Part shown: positions 27,201-40,568 of the stretch, piece after piece | Position numbering within the stretch: position 1 is the first letter of the stretch | How the letters are laid out: every line of letters begins with the position of its first letter | Notes under the pieces: model-generated | The model's database searches: none | What the model saw: only the letters and a program-made list of their open reading frames with translations | Told to the model about the DNA's origin: nothing | Program-made: the position numbers and the translations under genes | NCBI GenBank assembly: GCA_029204225.1 | Contig: CM055103.1 | Location: 23,122,663 to 23,186,662 of the forward strand | Direction of reading: 5' to 3' | Source of the DNA: Diphasiastrum complanatum | Taxonomy: Eukaryota; Streptophyta; Lycopodiopsida; Lycopodiales; Lycopodiaceae | Length of the DNA: 64,000 nucleotides

Positions 27201-30200
27201 TTTTTACACTCTCTTCACTTCCTGCATTCCTTGACCATGGATACTTCCCCTACATCTTCTGAGCCTCGCATACCGTCTTCCACTTACCTTGACGAAGTAC
27301 GGCATGAATTCCGAGATCATCTTAGGGAAGCCATGAGTGATGTACGCACTGATTTACGCCAGGAGTTACGAGAGACGTTCACTGCTCTTTCTGCCCAGAT
27401 TGCTACACTATCATTACAGTCCAGTGTTTCTCCACTATCTCCACCTGTTCCCCCACAGCGTACATTTCCACCACCCGAGACTCCTTCATCTTCTGGTCCT
27501 TTGCCACGAGACTTTAAGGATAAGGTTCAGCTTACTGTGTATTCTGGGTCATCCGATGAGAATGAACTCGAGAATTGGTATTCTAAGCTTGAGACCTACT
27601 TCCTTATGTTTCCTAAGACTGACATTCCACGGATACATTTGGCTGCTTTACATTTGGAGGGCCGTGCTGCTACTTGGTGGTGCATGTTTCGCCAGACGGC
27701 TTCACACCCTGGCCTTGCTAGTTGGACAGAGTTTATGACAGCACTCCGCCTAGCGATGATTGATCCTCAGTGGCTTATTCGATAGCGCGACATCTTTCGC
27801 AGTTTATCTCACACTGGTGACTTGGCTGCTTATACGACACGGTTTACAGAGCTTTCCTATCTATTCCCAGATATTTCTACATTGGAGCTCATTTCTCGCT
27901 ACGTTGCTGGTCTACGAGGCGCACTCAGGTATGATGTTTCTTCTTTTTTTCCACTCACTCTTTCTCACGCCATCTCCCTTGCTACCGCACTGCAGCACAA
28001 GTACTCTCCCATCTCTTCCTCTGTTTCTCGTCCTTCGCGTCCTTTCACACGTCCTATTTTTTCCTCTCCATCCTCTGCTAGTTCCACATCTGTCAGTTCA
28101 CCTTCGTCCACTCTTCCTTCTGCACCACGTCCTCCTTTTTCTCCTCGTCCTGTTTTTGTTCGTCGCTACTCACAACCTGAGATGTCTGAGATCCGTGAAA
28201 AGCGCTTATGTTTCAACTGTAAGAGTCCTGATCATATCGCCCGTGATTGCCGACAGCCTACCACTGCTACTGCCGTCTATTTTCATGATGCTGACACACT
28301 TGATGATAGTCCTGATTCTGCCATATGCCTTCATATTCTTGATGATGACCCACCTGTTGATCAGTTTGTCACACCCACTGAGCCTGTTCCTGATCCCCTT
28401 GATCTAGCTGTATGCCATGCTCAGCTTGCTTATGCTACTTGGGCCAGTGAGCCGGGTCCACGCCATATCCGTCTTCGCGTACGTATCACTAGTCGTGAGT
28501 TTATTGCCCTTGTTGACACGGGTAGCACTCACTCGTTTCTCAGCAGTCATATTACTACACGCATTCGTGCTATGCCAGTCACTACATGTTGAGGTTGCCA
28601 GCGCACACTCTTTTCCTAGCACGCAGATGTATCAGCAGCTTTCATATCGGATTGGAGACTTCCTTGGTCAGGCAAATTTTCATATTATTCCACTTACACG
28701 GTACGATCTTATCCTCGTTGCTGATTGGCCTTGGTGCGGTTACAGTAGACCTCCAGCAGCAGACATTGACATTCTCTCATGATGGTACTCAGCATATATT
28801 TTCCGGTATTGATTCTCGGCAGGACTATCAGCTTATTTCCGGGAAGCAGATCGTACGGAGTCTCCCGAAGGCCCACTGTGCGGCTATTCTTTCTGTTTAG
28901 CCAGTTCAGCCTATTGCGGATGCACCACCTTTGCCACAGGTGTATTTTCTGAACTGTTGCGTGAATTTGAGCATGTTTTTAGAGAGCCGACTCAGTTACC
29001 ACCTTTACGAGATGTCAACCACCATATAGACCTTGTTTCCTCTGCATCACCTCCTTCTCGTCCTCCTTTTCATATGTCTATTGTTGAGCGCGAGGAAGTC
29101 CAGCGTCAGGTGTCTGATTTATTACATGAAGGCCTTATTGTTCCTAGCCACAGTCCTTTTGGTGCTCCTGTTTTACTTGTTGATAAGAAGGATGGTACTA
29201 AACGTCTATGTATTGATTATCGTGCTTTAACTAAACTTACTATCCGTAATCAGTACCCTATCCCTCATATGGAAGACCTATTTGACCAGTTAGGCCAAGC
29301 CAAGATCTTTTCTAAACTTGACCTCCGTTCCGGTTATCACCAGATTCATATGCATCCTCTTGATGAGCACAAGACAACTTTCCGTACCCACTTTGGTCTG
29401 TATGAGTTTCGTGTCCTTCCTTTTGGTGTTACCAATGGCCCGCCCACTTTTCAGAATGTCATGAATAACATCTTTCGTCCTCTGCTTGGAAAGTGTGTCA
29501 TTGTTTATCCTCATTTATAGCACCACTCTCTCTCTTCATGTTTAGTACGTTCGTTCTGTTTTTGTTTTGTTATTTACTCATCATCTGTATGCTAAACGTT
29601 CTAAATGTTCTTTTGCTGTTGTACAAATCGAGTGTTTGGGCTTCTTTGTTACTAATGGTACTGTTCGTCTCGACCCTTGTAAGGTCCGTTCTATTCTTTC
29701 ATGGCCTGTGCCTGCTGATGTTCATGATGTTCGTATGTTTCTTGGTCTTGCTATCCATCTTCGTAAACCAGTTGCTCATTTTGCCACTCTTGCATCTCCT
29801 TTGCATGCTCTGTTGAAAAAGGAAACTTCGTTTGCTTGGACTCCCGCATGTCAGTCAGCTTTTGATACTTTGAAGGTTAAGCTCACCACTGCCCCTGTTT
29901 TATGTCTTCCAGATTTTTCCCAGCGTTTTGCTGTTGAGATTGATGCTAGTTCCACAGGATTAGGTGCTTTGTTACGTCAGCGATATGGACGAAGAAGATC
30001 GTTCATCATCTGCTGGAAAGTCGTTGGAGCACTTGTCAAGCCAAATGGTAAAACCAGAAACTCATAATGGCCGTACCTAGTTCTAAACCCGATTTTTTCA
30101 ACATCCTCAGTCTTTATGCGAATCTGATGATACCCTGATCTCAAATCGCTTTTGGTGAAGTACTTTGCACCATGCAATTGATCAACCAGCTCCTCCATTC

Positions 30201-33200
30201 GCGGCAAAGGATAATGGTTTTTAATCGTTAATTTATTCAACTTTCTAAAGTCACACAAAACGAGTGCCTCCGTCTTTTTTATCAACAAGGAGCACATGTG
30301 CCCCCCAAGGAGATTGACTAGGCCTAACATGGCCCATCTTAAGGTAATTTTGCAGTTGCCTATAAACCTCATCCTCCTCAGTAGTACTCATTCTATATGG
30401 ATACAGTGATATAGGAGAACTACCAAGAATCAGTTTAATACTATGGTCAACACCCCTAGAGGGGGGAAGACCCTCAGGAAGCTGCGGAACGCATCATTTA
30501 ATTCTTGCCTAAGTTTCCTAAAGATTTCACCTTTTGGTGAGTTTTCTTGCTTTAGGTTATTAGACATTAGTTCCATTTGGAGATTGTAAAATTGCAAGCT
30601 ACGATCTTCATGGTAAGTAAAATCTTATAACCAACATAAATAAGAACTGCAATCAACAACATCCATACATTTAACCGTTTCCAAAGCAGAAAGCATATAC
30701 GGAGTAGAAATATCAACAATTCCATTCAATTCTATGAGTGAGCCATTATGTAAGAACGACAAACTATGTGTTACATAGTTTTTCTTCATAGACTCGTTCC
30801 TCTCATAGAACCACTCCTTTCCAAGTATTACATCTACCCTATCTAGATTCATAGTGTGAAAGTCTAATTTATCCTTATAGGCTTGAATCTCTATTGGTAG
30901 ATGTGGGACTATCCGGTCCCAAACTTGGCTTTCTGCTCCCGTTGCCAGCTTCACTGTGTATCGGTGGTCACTTTGCCTTGTTTCCACCTTTAGCTTCTGC
31001 AACAAATTAGCGTTATTAAAGTTATGTGTGGAACCATCGTCAAATAAAACTGTTACGGCTTGGCCACCCACAACCCCCTTCATTCGAATGAGGTCATGAG
31101 GGCCAAAAACAGCCGTATTAAAACAACAATGCTCGCACACAGAATTACCATCAAAGGAAAGATCTACACTAGATATGCTAGAGTTACCTGGCGTCTTAAA
31201 AGATGCCCCTTTAGCTTTCCGTTTCTTTGGACATTCCTTTGCGACATGACCTGGTTCCATGTTGTTGAAGCATAGATTGTCGCTTTTGGCTTTCATAAAG
31301 GTTTCTTGGTCCAAGGTAGATCTTTTTTTCCATTTACCTGAACCTGAAGACCCATCCTTTGCCTTATCTTTTGATTTCTTTGGAAAGAAAGGCTTCTTAC
31401 CCTTTACGTCGGGCAAGACACCAGTCTCATGCTTAGCCATCATACGAGTATGATCGTAGATTATGGCGAAGTGAACAGCATCCTCGAGGGTAAGAGGTTG
31501 GTTCCTCCTCTGATAGTCTCTTGGCAACCCAAGTATAAAATGCAACTTTACTAGCAAAGGATCTATTCTAGTTGCAAAACGAGAATAGACCTCCTGAAAA
31601 TCTTGTAAATACTGATCCAGGGGCCGGTTCCCCATATGGATCGTTGCATATTGACGGTAAAATTCAAAATCATCAAAAATGGGAAGGAAGGCCTCCTTAA
31701 AGGCCTTACAAAAATCCTCCCAATTCCTAGGAACTTCAGGCTTACCCCTGATATCTTGCCACCAGGTAAATGCTTTACCTCGCAGGTACATGACGGCGAT
31801 ATTGATCTGGTTATCCTCAGATGAATCGTGCATGGAAAAGTGCGAATTCCATCGATCAAACCATTGCAAGACTGCCTCCGGGGTTCTATCCTTCTTTTCC
31901 CCAACAAAAACTTCAGGAGTGAACAAGGGTTGATGCCCCAATTGCCTTAGCTGCGTCAATTCCTTGAGATCCTGCTGATCCCGACTGTGCTTAGCTTGCA
32001 TATCCACAATCTGTTGCTGTAGATTGTTAATTGCCAGCAACAAAGCATCAGGGTCTAAAGCAAAGGTAGATACAGTAACCTCCTTAGCAGGGGACATAGG
32101 CTTTTACAAGGAGAAGAGAGGTGAACTAAGGAAGAGATGATAAAAGAGAATCAAAAGCTACTCAAGGAAGGTAGATACAAAGTTACTCTTGCTGTCTCTT
32201 CACAAACCAAATGGTATTGTCCATGGCTGCCAAATGGAATAAGAGAGAGCAAGAAGAGGATGCACCACCACCTCCATCTCATCTTCTCAAGGAAACACAT
32301 GCATGGGAGAGGTATGCCTCCCTCTCCATGCTATCCTATTGCCTGCTAAGTGGCTTTGCTTTGCCACCTAGCCTCCAGGCAAGCACTTCTGGCCACCCAT
32401 CACTTCTGCCCAGTAGGCAGCCAGTCCCTTCTACACCCTCATCGCTGGCTAACATTCCTTTTTCTGGAATGATCAGATCACAAACAAAGCTCCATCGCTG
32501 TTTTCCAACGGGACCTGGTCAAAAAAAATATTTTTGAATCCTTGGCCCGTGAAACAGAGACCTGGACCTCCTAACTTGAGCGGAACAAAATTCCGCCTTT
32601 ATGTGCCACCTGTCTTGACACGGATAGTGCCATGTGTCGAAATACAAGTTTTTTATTTAACAAACCATTCTTGAAGTCCATCGCTGGACAGTTAACAAAA
32701 AAGTATTTTTTAGAACGCTGGGGGCTCTTCCAACATAGATCCTATACCTGTCCGACTTCGTCGACTTACCTGACTTCATCGACAAACACCAACTCCATCA
32801 ACACTCGACTTCGTCGACTTGTCCAACTTCGTCGACTTACCCGACCTCATCGACTTTTCATCAACTACCAACTAACTCGACTTGTCGACTTCCTCATCAG
32901 GGAAAAGTCGATCCATGCACTGTTAGACGACTTCAAGGACAACACTGACAGTCCATCTAACTTGCACATATATTGACACTTAGAAAAGACAGCCATCTAA
33001 TGCATAACGGCTGCAGTAAATTAAATAGATAGATTTTATGCTTCCAATGCACTGAGCGCTGTCCACACTACTGCTTTGTTCTATTGCGCATTGCTACTGT
33101 TTTTATTCATCTTGATCATTTTTGCTGGTAATTGCTCTACTTCCGATCCGCAAACCATTCTCAACTTCCGCTGCTATCACACCGTTTCAAATTTAATATC

Positions 33201-36200
33201 AGAGCTGCTGTTATCACACTGCTCTACCAATCCGATATCACTTTTGCTAGCCGGGAGGTCCAATTGATAAGCCAAGGATCCAATCTTTTTCAAGGTTTGC
33301 TATGGTCCTCTATATATAGGAGACAATTTGTAATGCTTGCCGGTACGCATCACACTAGAATCCTTTGGGATTCGTAAATACACCCAATCCCCCACTTGAA
33401 AGTCTCGAGGCGATCTTTTCAGATTAGCATAATGTCGGTCCCTATCCTGGGCACTCTGGACATTCTCACGTGCTATTTGTAGCGTTTCTTGCATGTCGTG
33501 CAGGAAATCCGCTACTTCCTGAAACTTGATCGTACGAGTCTCTACTACAATGGGTGATCTAGGCTCAAAACCATACATAAGAAAAACCATACATAAGCAT
33601 GAACGACTATAACTGGTAGCCGAATGCTTACTACTACTACAAGCAATTTTCACCAAGGATAACTACCTTTCTGAGGAGATTGCCATCAAAAGTCATATGC
33701 ACATAGCATTTGATCTTTTGATCGCGCACGTTACCCTTCATCATAATTCCTCGGATCCTTATCCTATACTCAATAATAAGAGAACGTGATATCCTATTAT
33801 AGGCAAACTCAATCAATGGCAGATACTTCTCCCAATGAGATTGCCACCGAGAAAAAATGTTGGAAGCATTTGTTCCCTTGACTGATTTGTCCTTTTCGTC
33901 TGACCATCCATCTCGAGATGATCAGAAGAACTCAAGCTCAGAGTCGTCTTTAGTTTAGCGGATACGGCCGACCAAAAGTAACCGGTGAACGTCAGATCGC
34001 GATCGCTCACAATGTCACTTAGTAATCCGTAAAGTCTAAACAGACGCTCAACAAATACTTGAGCTAAATCAAACGTCGCCAATTTGGTAAGATGGCCAGT
34101 CACTACCCAAATTGTGTTATTCTGTTTATTTATCCTGGGTAACCTCACCACGAACGATACATGATCTATAAACAACGCTTTTCAACTGAGAATCCTATAA
34201 CTCAGTTGACTCTAAGAGAGAATATTTCTCAAAGAGTGCTATTTCTCAACCAAAATCTCAACCGGAGATTATCTCAAAAGAATATATTGTTAGAGTGAAT
34301 TTCATTCCTTGCATCAACTCACGGATCTTAGTTCACACTAGGATCAAGTTGATCACAACCCGCAAGGAACTAGTTTCAACAAACCACCTTCTTGCAATAG
34401 AATTTCCTAGTTGTGATACAAATCAATCGGACTTGTAATCAGCAACTTTTCTGCTACAAGTGTGGCCTCCTCATGAGCACTTTTCGACGACAAAACCACT
34501 TAGCCTTGGCTCTGATACCACTATAAAGCCCCCCACCAAGGATGCACTAGCCATAGAACTAGAACAAAGTGAACGTAAACAAAGCAAAATGCAACGTGAT
34601 AAAACAGAAAACCGAAATCACACCACAAAGAACTACGGGCCATGATAGAAAGCATGCAGACAAGGTACAAGCCTAGAGGGAGAGGACACAAGTCATCAAT
34701 CGACGTAGGCTCTACATAATCGCCAGATAGGCTTCTTGAATGTGAGTAAAAATATCTAGCAAGCTATAAGTGAGGAAGAAGCTCAAGATAAGGTGCTAGA
34801 AATAGGTATGGAATACCTGAGTCCCATAAGGACATGGCTTTAATGGTAACTCCCAGTACCTAAAAGTATACTATTTAGAGCCCGTTTTGATGTAACTGTC
34901 ACTATAGTTATGTGTCATTAGAAATTAGCCATTGTTTCAGAGCACAACAGTTTTATGTAGCATTTTGAAGTAGCATGTGGAAGTTGAACACTGAATTGGA
35001 GCCCCAGGGATATGTGGGATGGGCTTGAGTCAGAAAGCTTGTCAGTGAGGGTATTAAAAGATAACTTTGAGTTTCTTTTGATGCATACATTCCCCTAAGT
35101 AAAGTTCTTTTGTCCATTTCAGAGGGTTGAGAACAAGTATTAACCTGGATGCTACCTCTCAATGCTATTGTTAACCCCGAATGATAACCTACAATCAGTA
35201 TCTCTATCTTTAAGTATATACCTGTATCAAAGTGACTAGTATTTTTATCCTGATTATTGAGTTTTTTTTGATTGCTAATAAGTTTTCTTGAGCTTTCCTG
35301 TAGCTCCTTCAAGATTGGGCTGGTGTATATGACTTCTCTTAGAACAACTTTTCTCTTCTTTGCAGGTGGATCTAGTACTGCTTGGTGGGGATATTTTTCA
35401 TGAGAACAAGCCATCAAGGGCAACTTTAGTGCGTACAATAGAGATTCTGAGGCGATATTGTCTCAATGACCGACCTGTGGAGTTTCAAGTCGTCAGTGAT
35501 CAAACCGTTAATTTTCCTAACATGTACAAGCCAGTACTGTTTTCGAGAATAGATTTGTAAACACTAAGATGGTCAAGAAACTCATCCAATTCTTTATAAG
35601 AAGTATATGAAATTTGATTTTCAATACCAAGGAGAAGCTGAGACACCCCAACCTATTTAGTGGACCATAATTTGCTTCTTGCCTCCTGAAAAATTGTTAA
35701 AACTGTTCAGTGTTTGCCTTTCACAAGCTAGTAATGCTGAAAAAATTAGGTTGTCATGAAGGTCTTAAGACTGTTATTTTGAATTTTGTCTTCTAATGGC
35801 TTAGTAGACTGGCCTTTTGCTTCCATGCCCTTTTTCCACGTGTGGCATGCATTTGTTAATTCAAGAGTGCCTGTGACAGCAGTTGAATTTCTAGCTTTCT
35901 TTTTATGAAGCCAGGTTTTAAGCAATAATTTCTTTTTGATGCAATTAGATTTGGACACGTGAACTATGAGGACCCCCACTACAATGTTGGACTTCCAGTT
36001 TTTACAATTCATGGCAACCATGACGATCCTGCAGGAGTGGTAGGTTGGATTTGATACCTATCTAAGAGTGAAATGACTGAGCTACTGCAGGTTGCGGTTG
36101 ACCTGGGTATTGTCCGTTTTATTGTAATAACTAATACTATAGTTTGTATTCTGCTGGGATATTTCCAGGATAATCTTTCGGCTATTGATATCCTTTCTGC

Positions 36201-39200
36201 ATGCAATCTGGTGAACTACTTTGGAAAAACGATCCTTGGTGGTTCAGGTGTTGGCCAAATTACTTTGCATCCAATACTGCTGCGCAAGGTACAGTTCCGT
36301 AGTTTGCGATACAAGGGATCTGGTCTTAAATAGTACAGTGTCTAAAAGCTTCAAATCTGGTCACTTTGCTGTGGAGTGCAAGTTTTTTATCTAATGTCAT
36401 TGCCAATTTTCTCATATGCTCACATGCTTTTAGGGTTCTACTAAAGTGGCTTTGTATGGCCTTGGAAACATTCGGGATGAACGCTTGAACCGCATGTTTC
36501 AGGTCTGAAGTAAATCTTATTGCCAGGAGGTGATTATAGTTGTTATGAACTTTTTGCTTGGATGTGAAAGCAAAGAGTGTAGTATCAGCAGCTGATGCCA
36601 AAGCTAATGTACTTAAAAGGCATACGAGTGATTTTTTCAACTTAAAAATAGGCCACTAAGCTTCTGTGCCATTTTCAGACACCTCATGCTGTTCAGTGGA
36701 TTCGTCCTGAAAACCAGGAAGGGTGTCCTACATCTGATTGGTTCAATATCTTTGTTCTCCATCAAAACAGGTTGTTAAAAAAAAGACCCACATCTTTGTT
36801 TGGCTTTGTTCCCTGTTGTTGGAAATAAGCAGCATATATTTTTTTATCAATGAACAGAGCCATATTTTTGGACCTTTGTCAGCCAGTTTTATGAACTTTA
36901 TAATGTTACTGCTGCCATTGCATTACAGGAAAATTTTGTTACTGGTAACTGTCCAGCTGTTAGTAGTGAAGCGATCTAGATAGAGATCAGAACCTTTCAA
37001 TGTTGGGCTCAGAGGGCATGTGCAAACCCTGATCAGGAATTTGAGTCAACCCCCACATGTCACATAGGCAAAATTCTGGGCTTCTTTACAGGAAAACAGT
37101 CCCTGCATTGCCAAAAAATGTGGAACATCTGGAGCTAAAAGGGCATGCACAAACCCTTATGATGAAATTGAGTCAAGTGTTGCACTTCATGTAGGCAAAA
37201 TTAGGAGGTTTATACAGGAAATAAATTCCCTTGATTTCCATGTAAAGCTTGCTTTCAAGATCTTAGTCATAATTGCTGTCGCCTTCTGTTGATGCCCAAC
37301 ATACCATTTTTGCAATGGCAGGGTGAAGACAAATCCCAAAAATGCAATCAATGAACATTTTCTGGCACGGTTTTTGGATCTTGTAGTGTGGGGTCATGAG
37401 CACGAATGTTTGATAGACCCTCAGGTATTATGCACCTTCGAAGGGACAGTTTAGAAAGGATGAAGTTATTCCTTTGAAAGGTTATATGTAGTCTTTTATG
37501 CAGTAGTACACATTGTATATAGATGCAAGTAGTTGCAAAGAAGGGCTTCTATGTAACTCAAACTTGACCATCTCAACCTCTTAACTGATTGCTTTCTAAT
37601 GCCAAACCTGCCATTCATGTGAAAATTAAGTTCTTGATTGTTCAAGGTTTTCTTATGCAAGAGCTTGCTCTTTTTCTCATGCATTTGATGCAGGAAGTTT
37701 CAGGCATGGGTTTCCACTTGACTCAACCTGGCTCATCCATTGCAACATCTCTGACCGATGGTGAAGCAAAGCCCAAGCATGTTCTTCTTATAGAAATTAA
37801 GGTCTTAAAATCTAAAGGTTTCCCGTGCCTTTGTAATCCTTTTCTTGTTTACTCTTTTCACTTCTTTTAACACCATTTTTGAAGTGTGTTTAAACCATAG
37901 TTGCAGCGAATCTCGATTCGCTGGGTCTGCGATTCGCGGGTCGCGATTCTGCGAATCGCGATTCGCGACCCAGAATCGCAAAAAAAAAAAAAAAAATTTT
38001 TTTTTTTTTTTGGAAAAATAGCTTATTGCTGAAATTTTTTTTAGGGGATCAATGGTCAAACCAGCGTTTTGCCTCTCATAAGTGCAGTAGATGAGGCACA
38101 AACAAATCTTATTTTCAGTAGCTATCCGGTTGTCATTTGCTCTGGTTTTCAGTAAATGTTAATGCTACAGTTTGGACTATCAACTGTATGGATGATGATC
38201 ACTTTTGCAATTGGTTCACTAGAGATGTGAGTGCAATGTACATACAGTTGGGGGCATAAATATTGGGCCCTTCTCGGCGCGCATTTGGACCCCATTTTTA
38301 TCTACAGGGGGGCGGTGGCATTTTTATCTACAATGTCTATATAGCAAGAAGCTCTAGGGGGTTCGGGGGACAGTAGGCCCCCGGGAAACGGGGGGTTCGG
38401 GGGGCGGTAGCCCCCCGGTGGGGGGTTTGGGGGGCAATGCCCCCCAATGGCGGGGTCCGAGGGCTGCCGGTAGACCCCGGCCCCGACGGTAAGGCCTCTT
38501 CATGATTTGGCCTTCCAACTCCCCGAGTGAAAACACACTTTTTGGTGTTTCGCACCCGAAACAGTCGGCAAACTACACAATCATAATCCCCTCGATCAGA
38601 GCTTTCATCTGATACCCATATTGCCTAAAAAGATTTCAAAAAAAAAAAAAAATCGATTCTACACGATTCTGGGAAAATCCCGAATCGCGATTCTGATTTC
38701 GGGAATCGCGCTGCAACTATGGAACTTTAAACACATGAACATGGCCACAACATATCTACTCAGATATGAACTCCTGCAAAATATTGTTATTGTGTGCAGT
38801 TTTCAAGCTCATTTTTTTGTTGTTTATTCTCAGATGAGAGTTTAACACCAATCTTTAATATTACGTTTAATTCTTATTGTTGATCTTATCTCAGTTCAAT
38901 TATCAATCAGAGCATCTTATCATAATGACCAAGGAATGGAAATGGGAAGAGGAATATCATCACAGTATATATAAAAGATATTCCTACACCTAAGAACTTG
39001 TAGTTCATAATAGTTTGGTTTTTGAAATTACGGACTTGAACTTGTAATTCATAGTAGTTTGGTTTGGAATTACAGACTCTATGAACAACATAGAGGATGA
39101 GTTCCGTACGTATGCAAGGACACTATTATACAAATAAAATGTATGTACAGGACACCTGGATTCTTTTGTTTTCTGCAAGTAACGCATGGGAATGCATTTC

Positions 39201-40529
39201 TTGGTCATTTTCCCAACTTCGCGGTCCTGTGCATGTTCCAGTGTGGCATGTCCAAAATGTCATGTTCCAGCATTCCCTGGTCATTATGCATCTTATGCCG
39301 GTTTTCAATAGTTGTGAATCAAGTTTGTATTGTCGAAAGTGTTTTGCAGAAGTGACATTTTCATTGTTTGCATGATATCCTGTACACAATAGTCAAATCA
39401 CAAAGAGCGCTTCGTTTGTGAAAGATGAAACACCTCTACATTTACTTGATTTTGGGAAGGGCTGCGCAATTGATGGACAATTGGTGACTGTTCAAATAGT
39501 GGTGTAAATCACGCAGTTGAGCGGGACACTTGAGTATCATTTTCATGTTACTTCTATATCATACATGGAGATAAAACCCAGGGTACTCATGAATCACTGA
39601 GCTACAAGAAAATTGTGTAATGTTGTTTCTCATACAAGACTATATTGTGCTTGGAGATAATGTCATGGTATGAAAAAATGCTTTGCAGTGTTAGGAATTA
39701 GCCATGTGTTTCATGTTTCTTTGGTTATGCAGGGTAGTCAATATCGACCAACAAAGATCCCTCTCCAGACAGTGAGACCTTTTGAGTTTGCTGATGTGAG
39801 AACTGTTTTTGAACTAGATTTGAAGCTACTGCTTGAGCTGCAGCTTACTGTCGAGTGTTTTGTGCTACAGTATCTGTCTCAAACATTGAAAGCCTCAAGC
39901 TTTTATTTTCTTATTCTGATATTGATACCCATGATTCAGGTCTCATTAATGGATGAACCAGATCTGGATCCAAATGATCAGGTTGCAGTTACTGATTACT
40001 TGGGTAAAGTGGTATGTTAAGCTTATCATAACAAAAATATTCTTTATGTGTTGAGAAGTTTGAGGTGGTTCAAATCATGAATTCATGTGTAGATTATGTG
40101 AAGTCTTCCAACTAAAATTCTGTTGTCTGATTCTGGGAATGACATGGAATATTCTAAAATATGGCAAGAGGCTTCTGTAATAAGCCCAAACCCTACATAA
40201 ATAAAGTAGAGAGTCGGAAGTATTAGAAACGAGCGACCAGTTGGCATCCTGCATGTGTGAGTCCAACATTGGTCCGTAGACTAATAAGTGCCATGGAGCA
40301 CAATTATTAATTAATTAAACTTAGCTTTTGTAAAGTTCCTAAGTTAGGAAACACAACTTGCCCTCAAGAAACACAAAGTGATCTTGACCGTCAAGATCGT
40401 GATCCTGATTGAACTTTAGTAGCCAATCAGATCGAAGGAGGCTCAGCTCTCTATCTATAAAAGGGAGCCATTTCCTTTGTATCATCATCTTCTCATCTTC
40501 CTAATAAAATTCTGTCAGTTTCACTTTTG

Positions 40530-40568
<39 letters not shown>

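Larger units (their letters stand above)
26086..29985 (+). mobile_element. Ty3/gypsy family B retrotransposon, 3' truncated
   Basis: Order LTR, PBS, leader repeats, gag with CCHC knuckle, protease, RT, start of RNase H. The element stops at about 29985 inside RNase H, where an opposite-strand gypsy A copy begins. It has one gag stop, a frameshift after the protease and a destroyed RT catalytic box. It is different in sequence from family A (C-rich codon use, DTG protease). Confidence 0.88.
29977..32200 (-). mobile_element. Ty3/gypsy family A copy 3: gag, protease, RT start
   Basis: The best preserved family A copy. Gag-protease is one long frame, followed by the RT entry region and an RT palm that ends at MMNDLLRPY (about 29984), abutting gypsy B in tail-to-tail orientation. 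RNase H and integrase are missing here. An integrase piece of the same family lies upstream on the same strand at 33250-34180 and may come from another copy. Confidence 0.88.

Noticed and set aside
38337-38555. Pro/Gly-rich - strand frames
   Set aside because: Translation of G-run hairpins; two overlapping frames are equally open.
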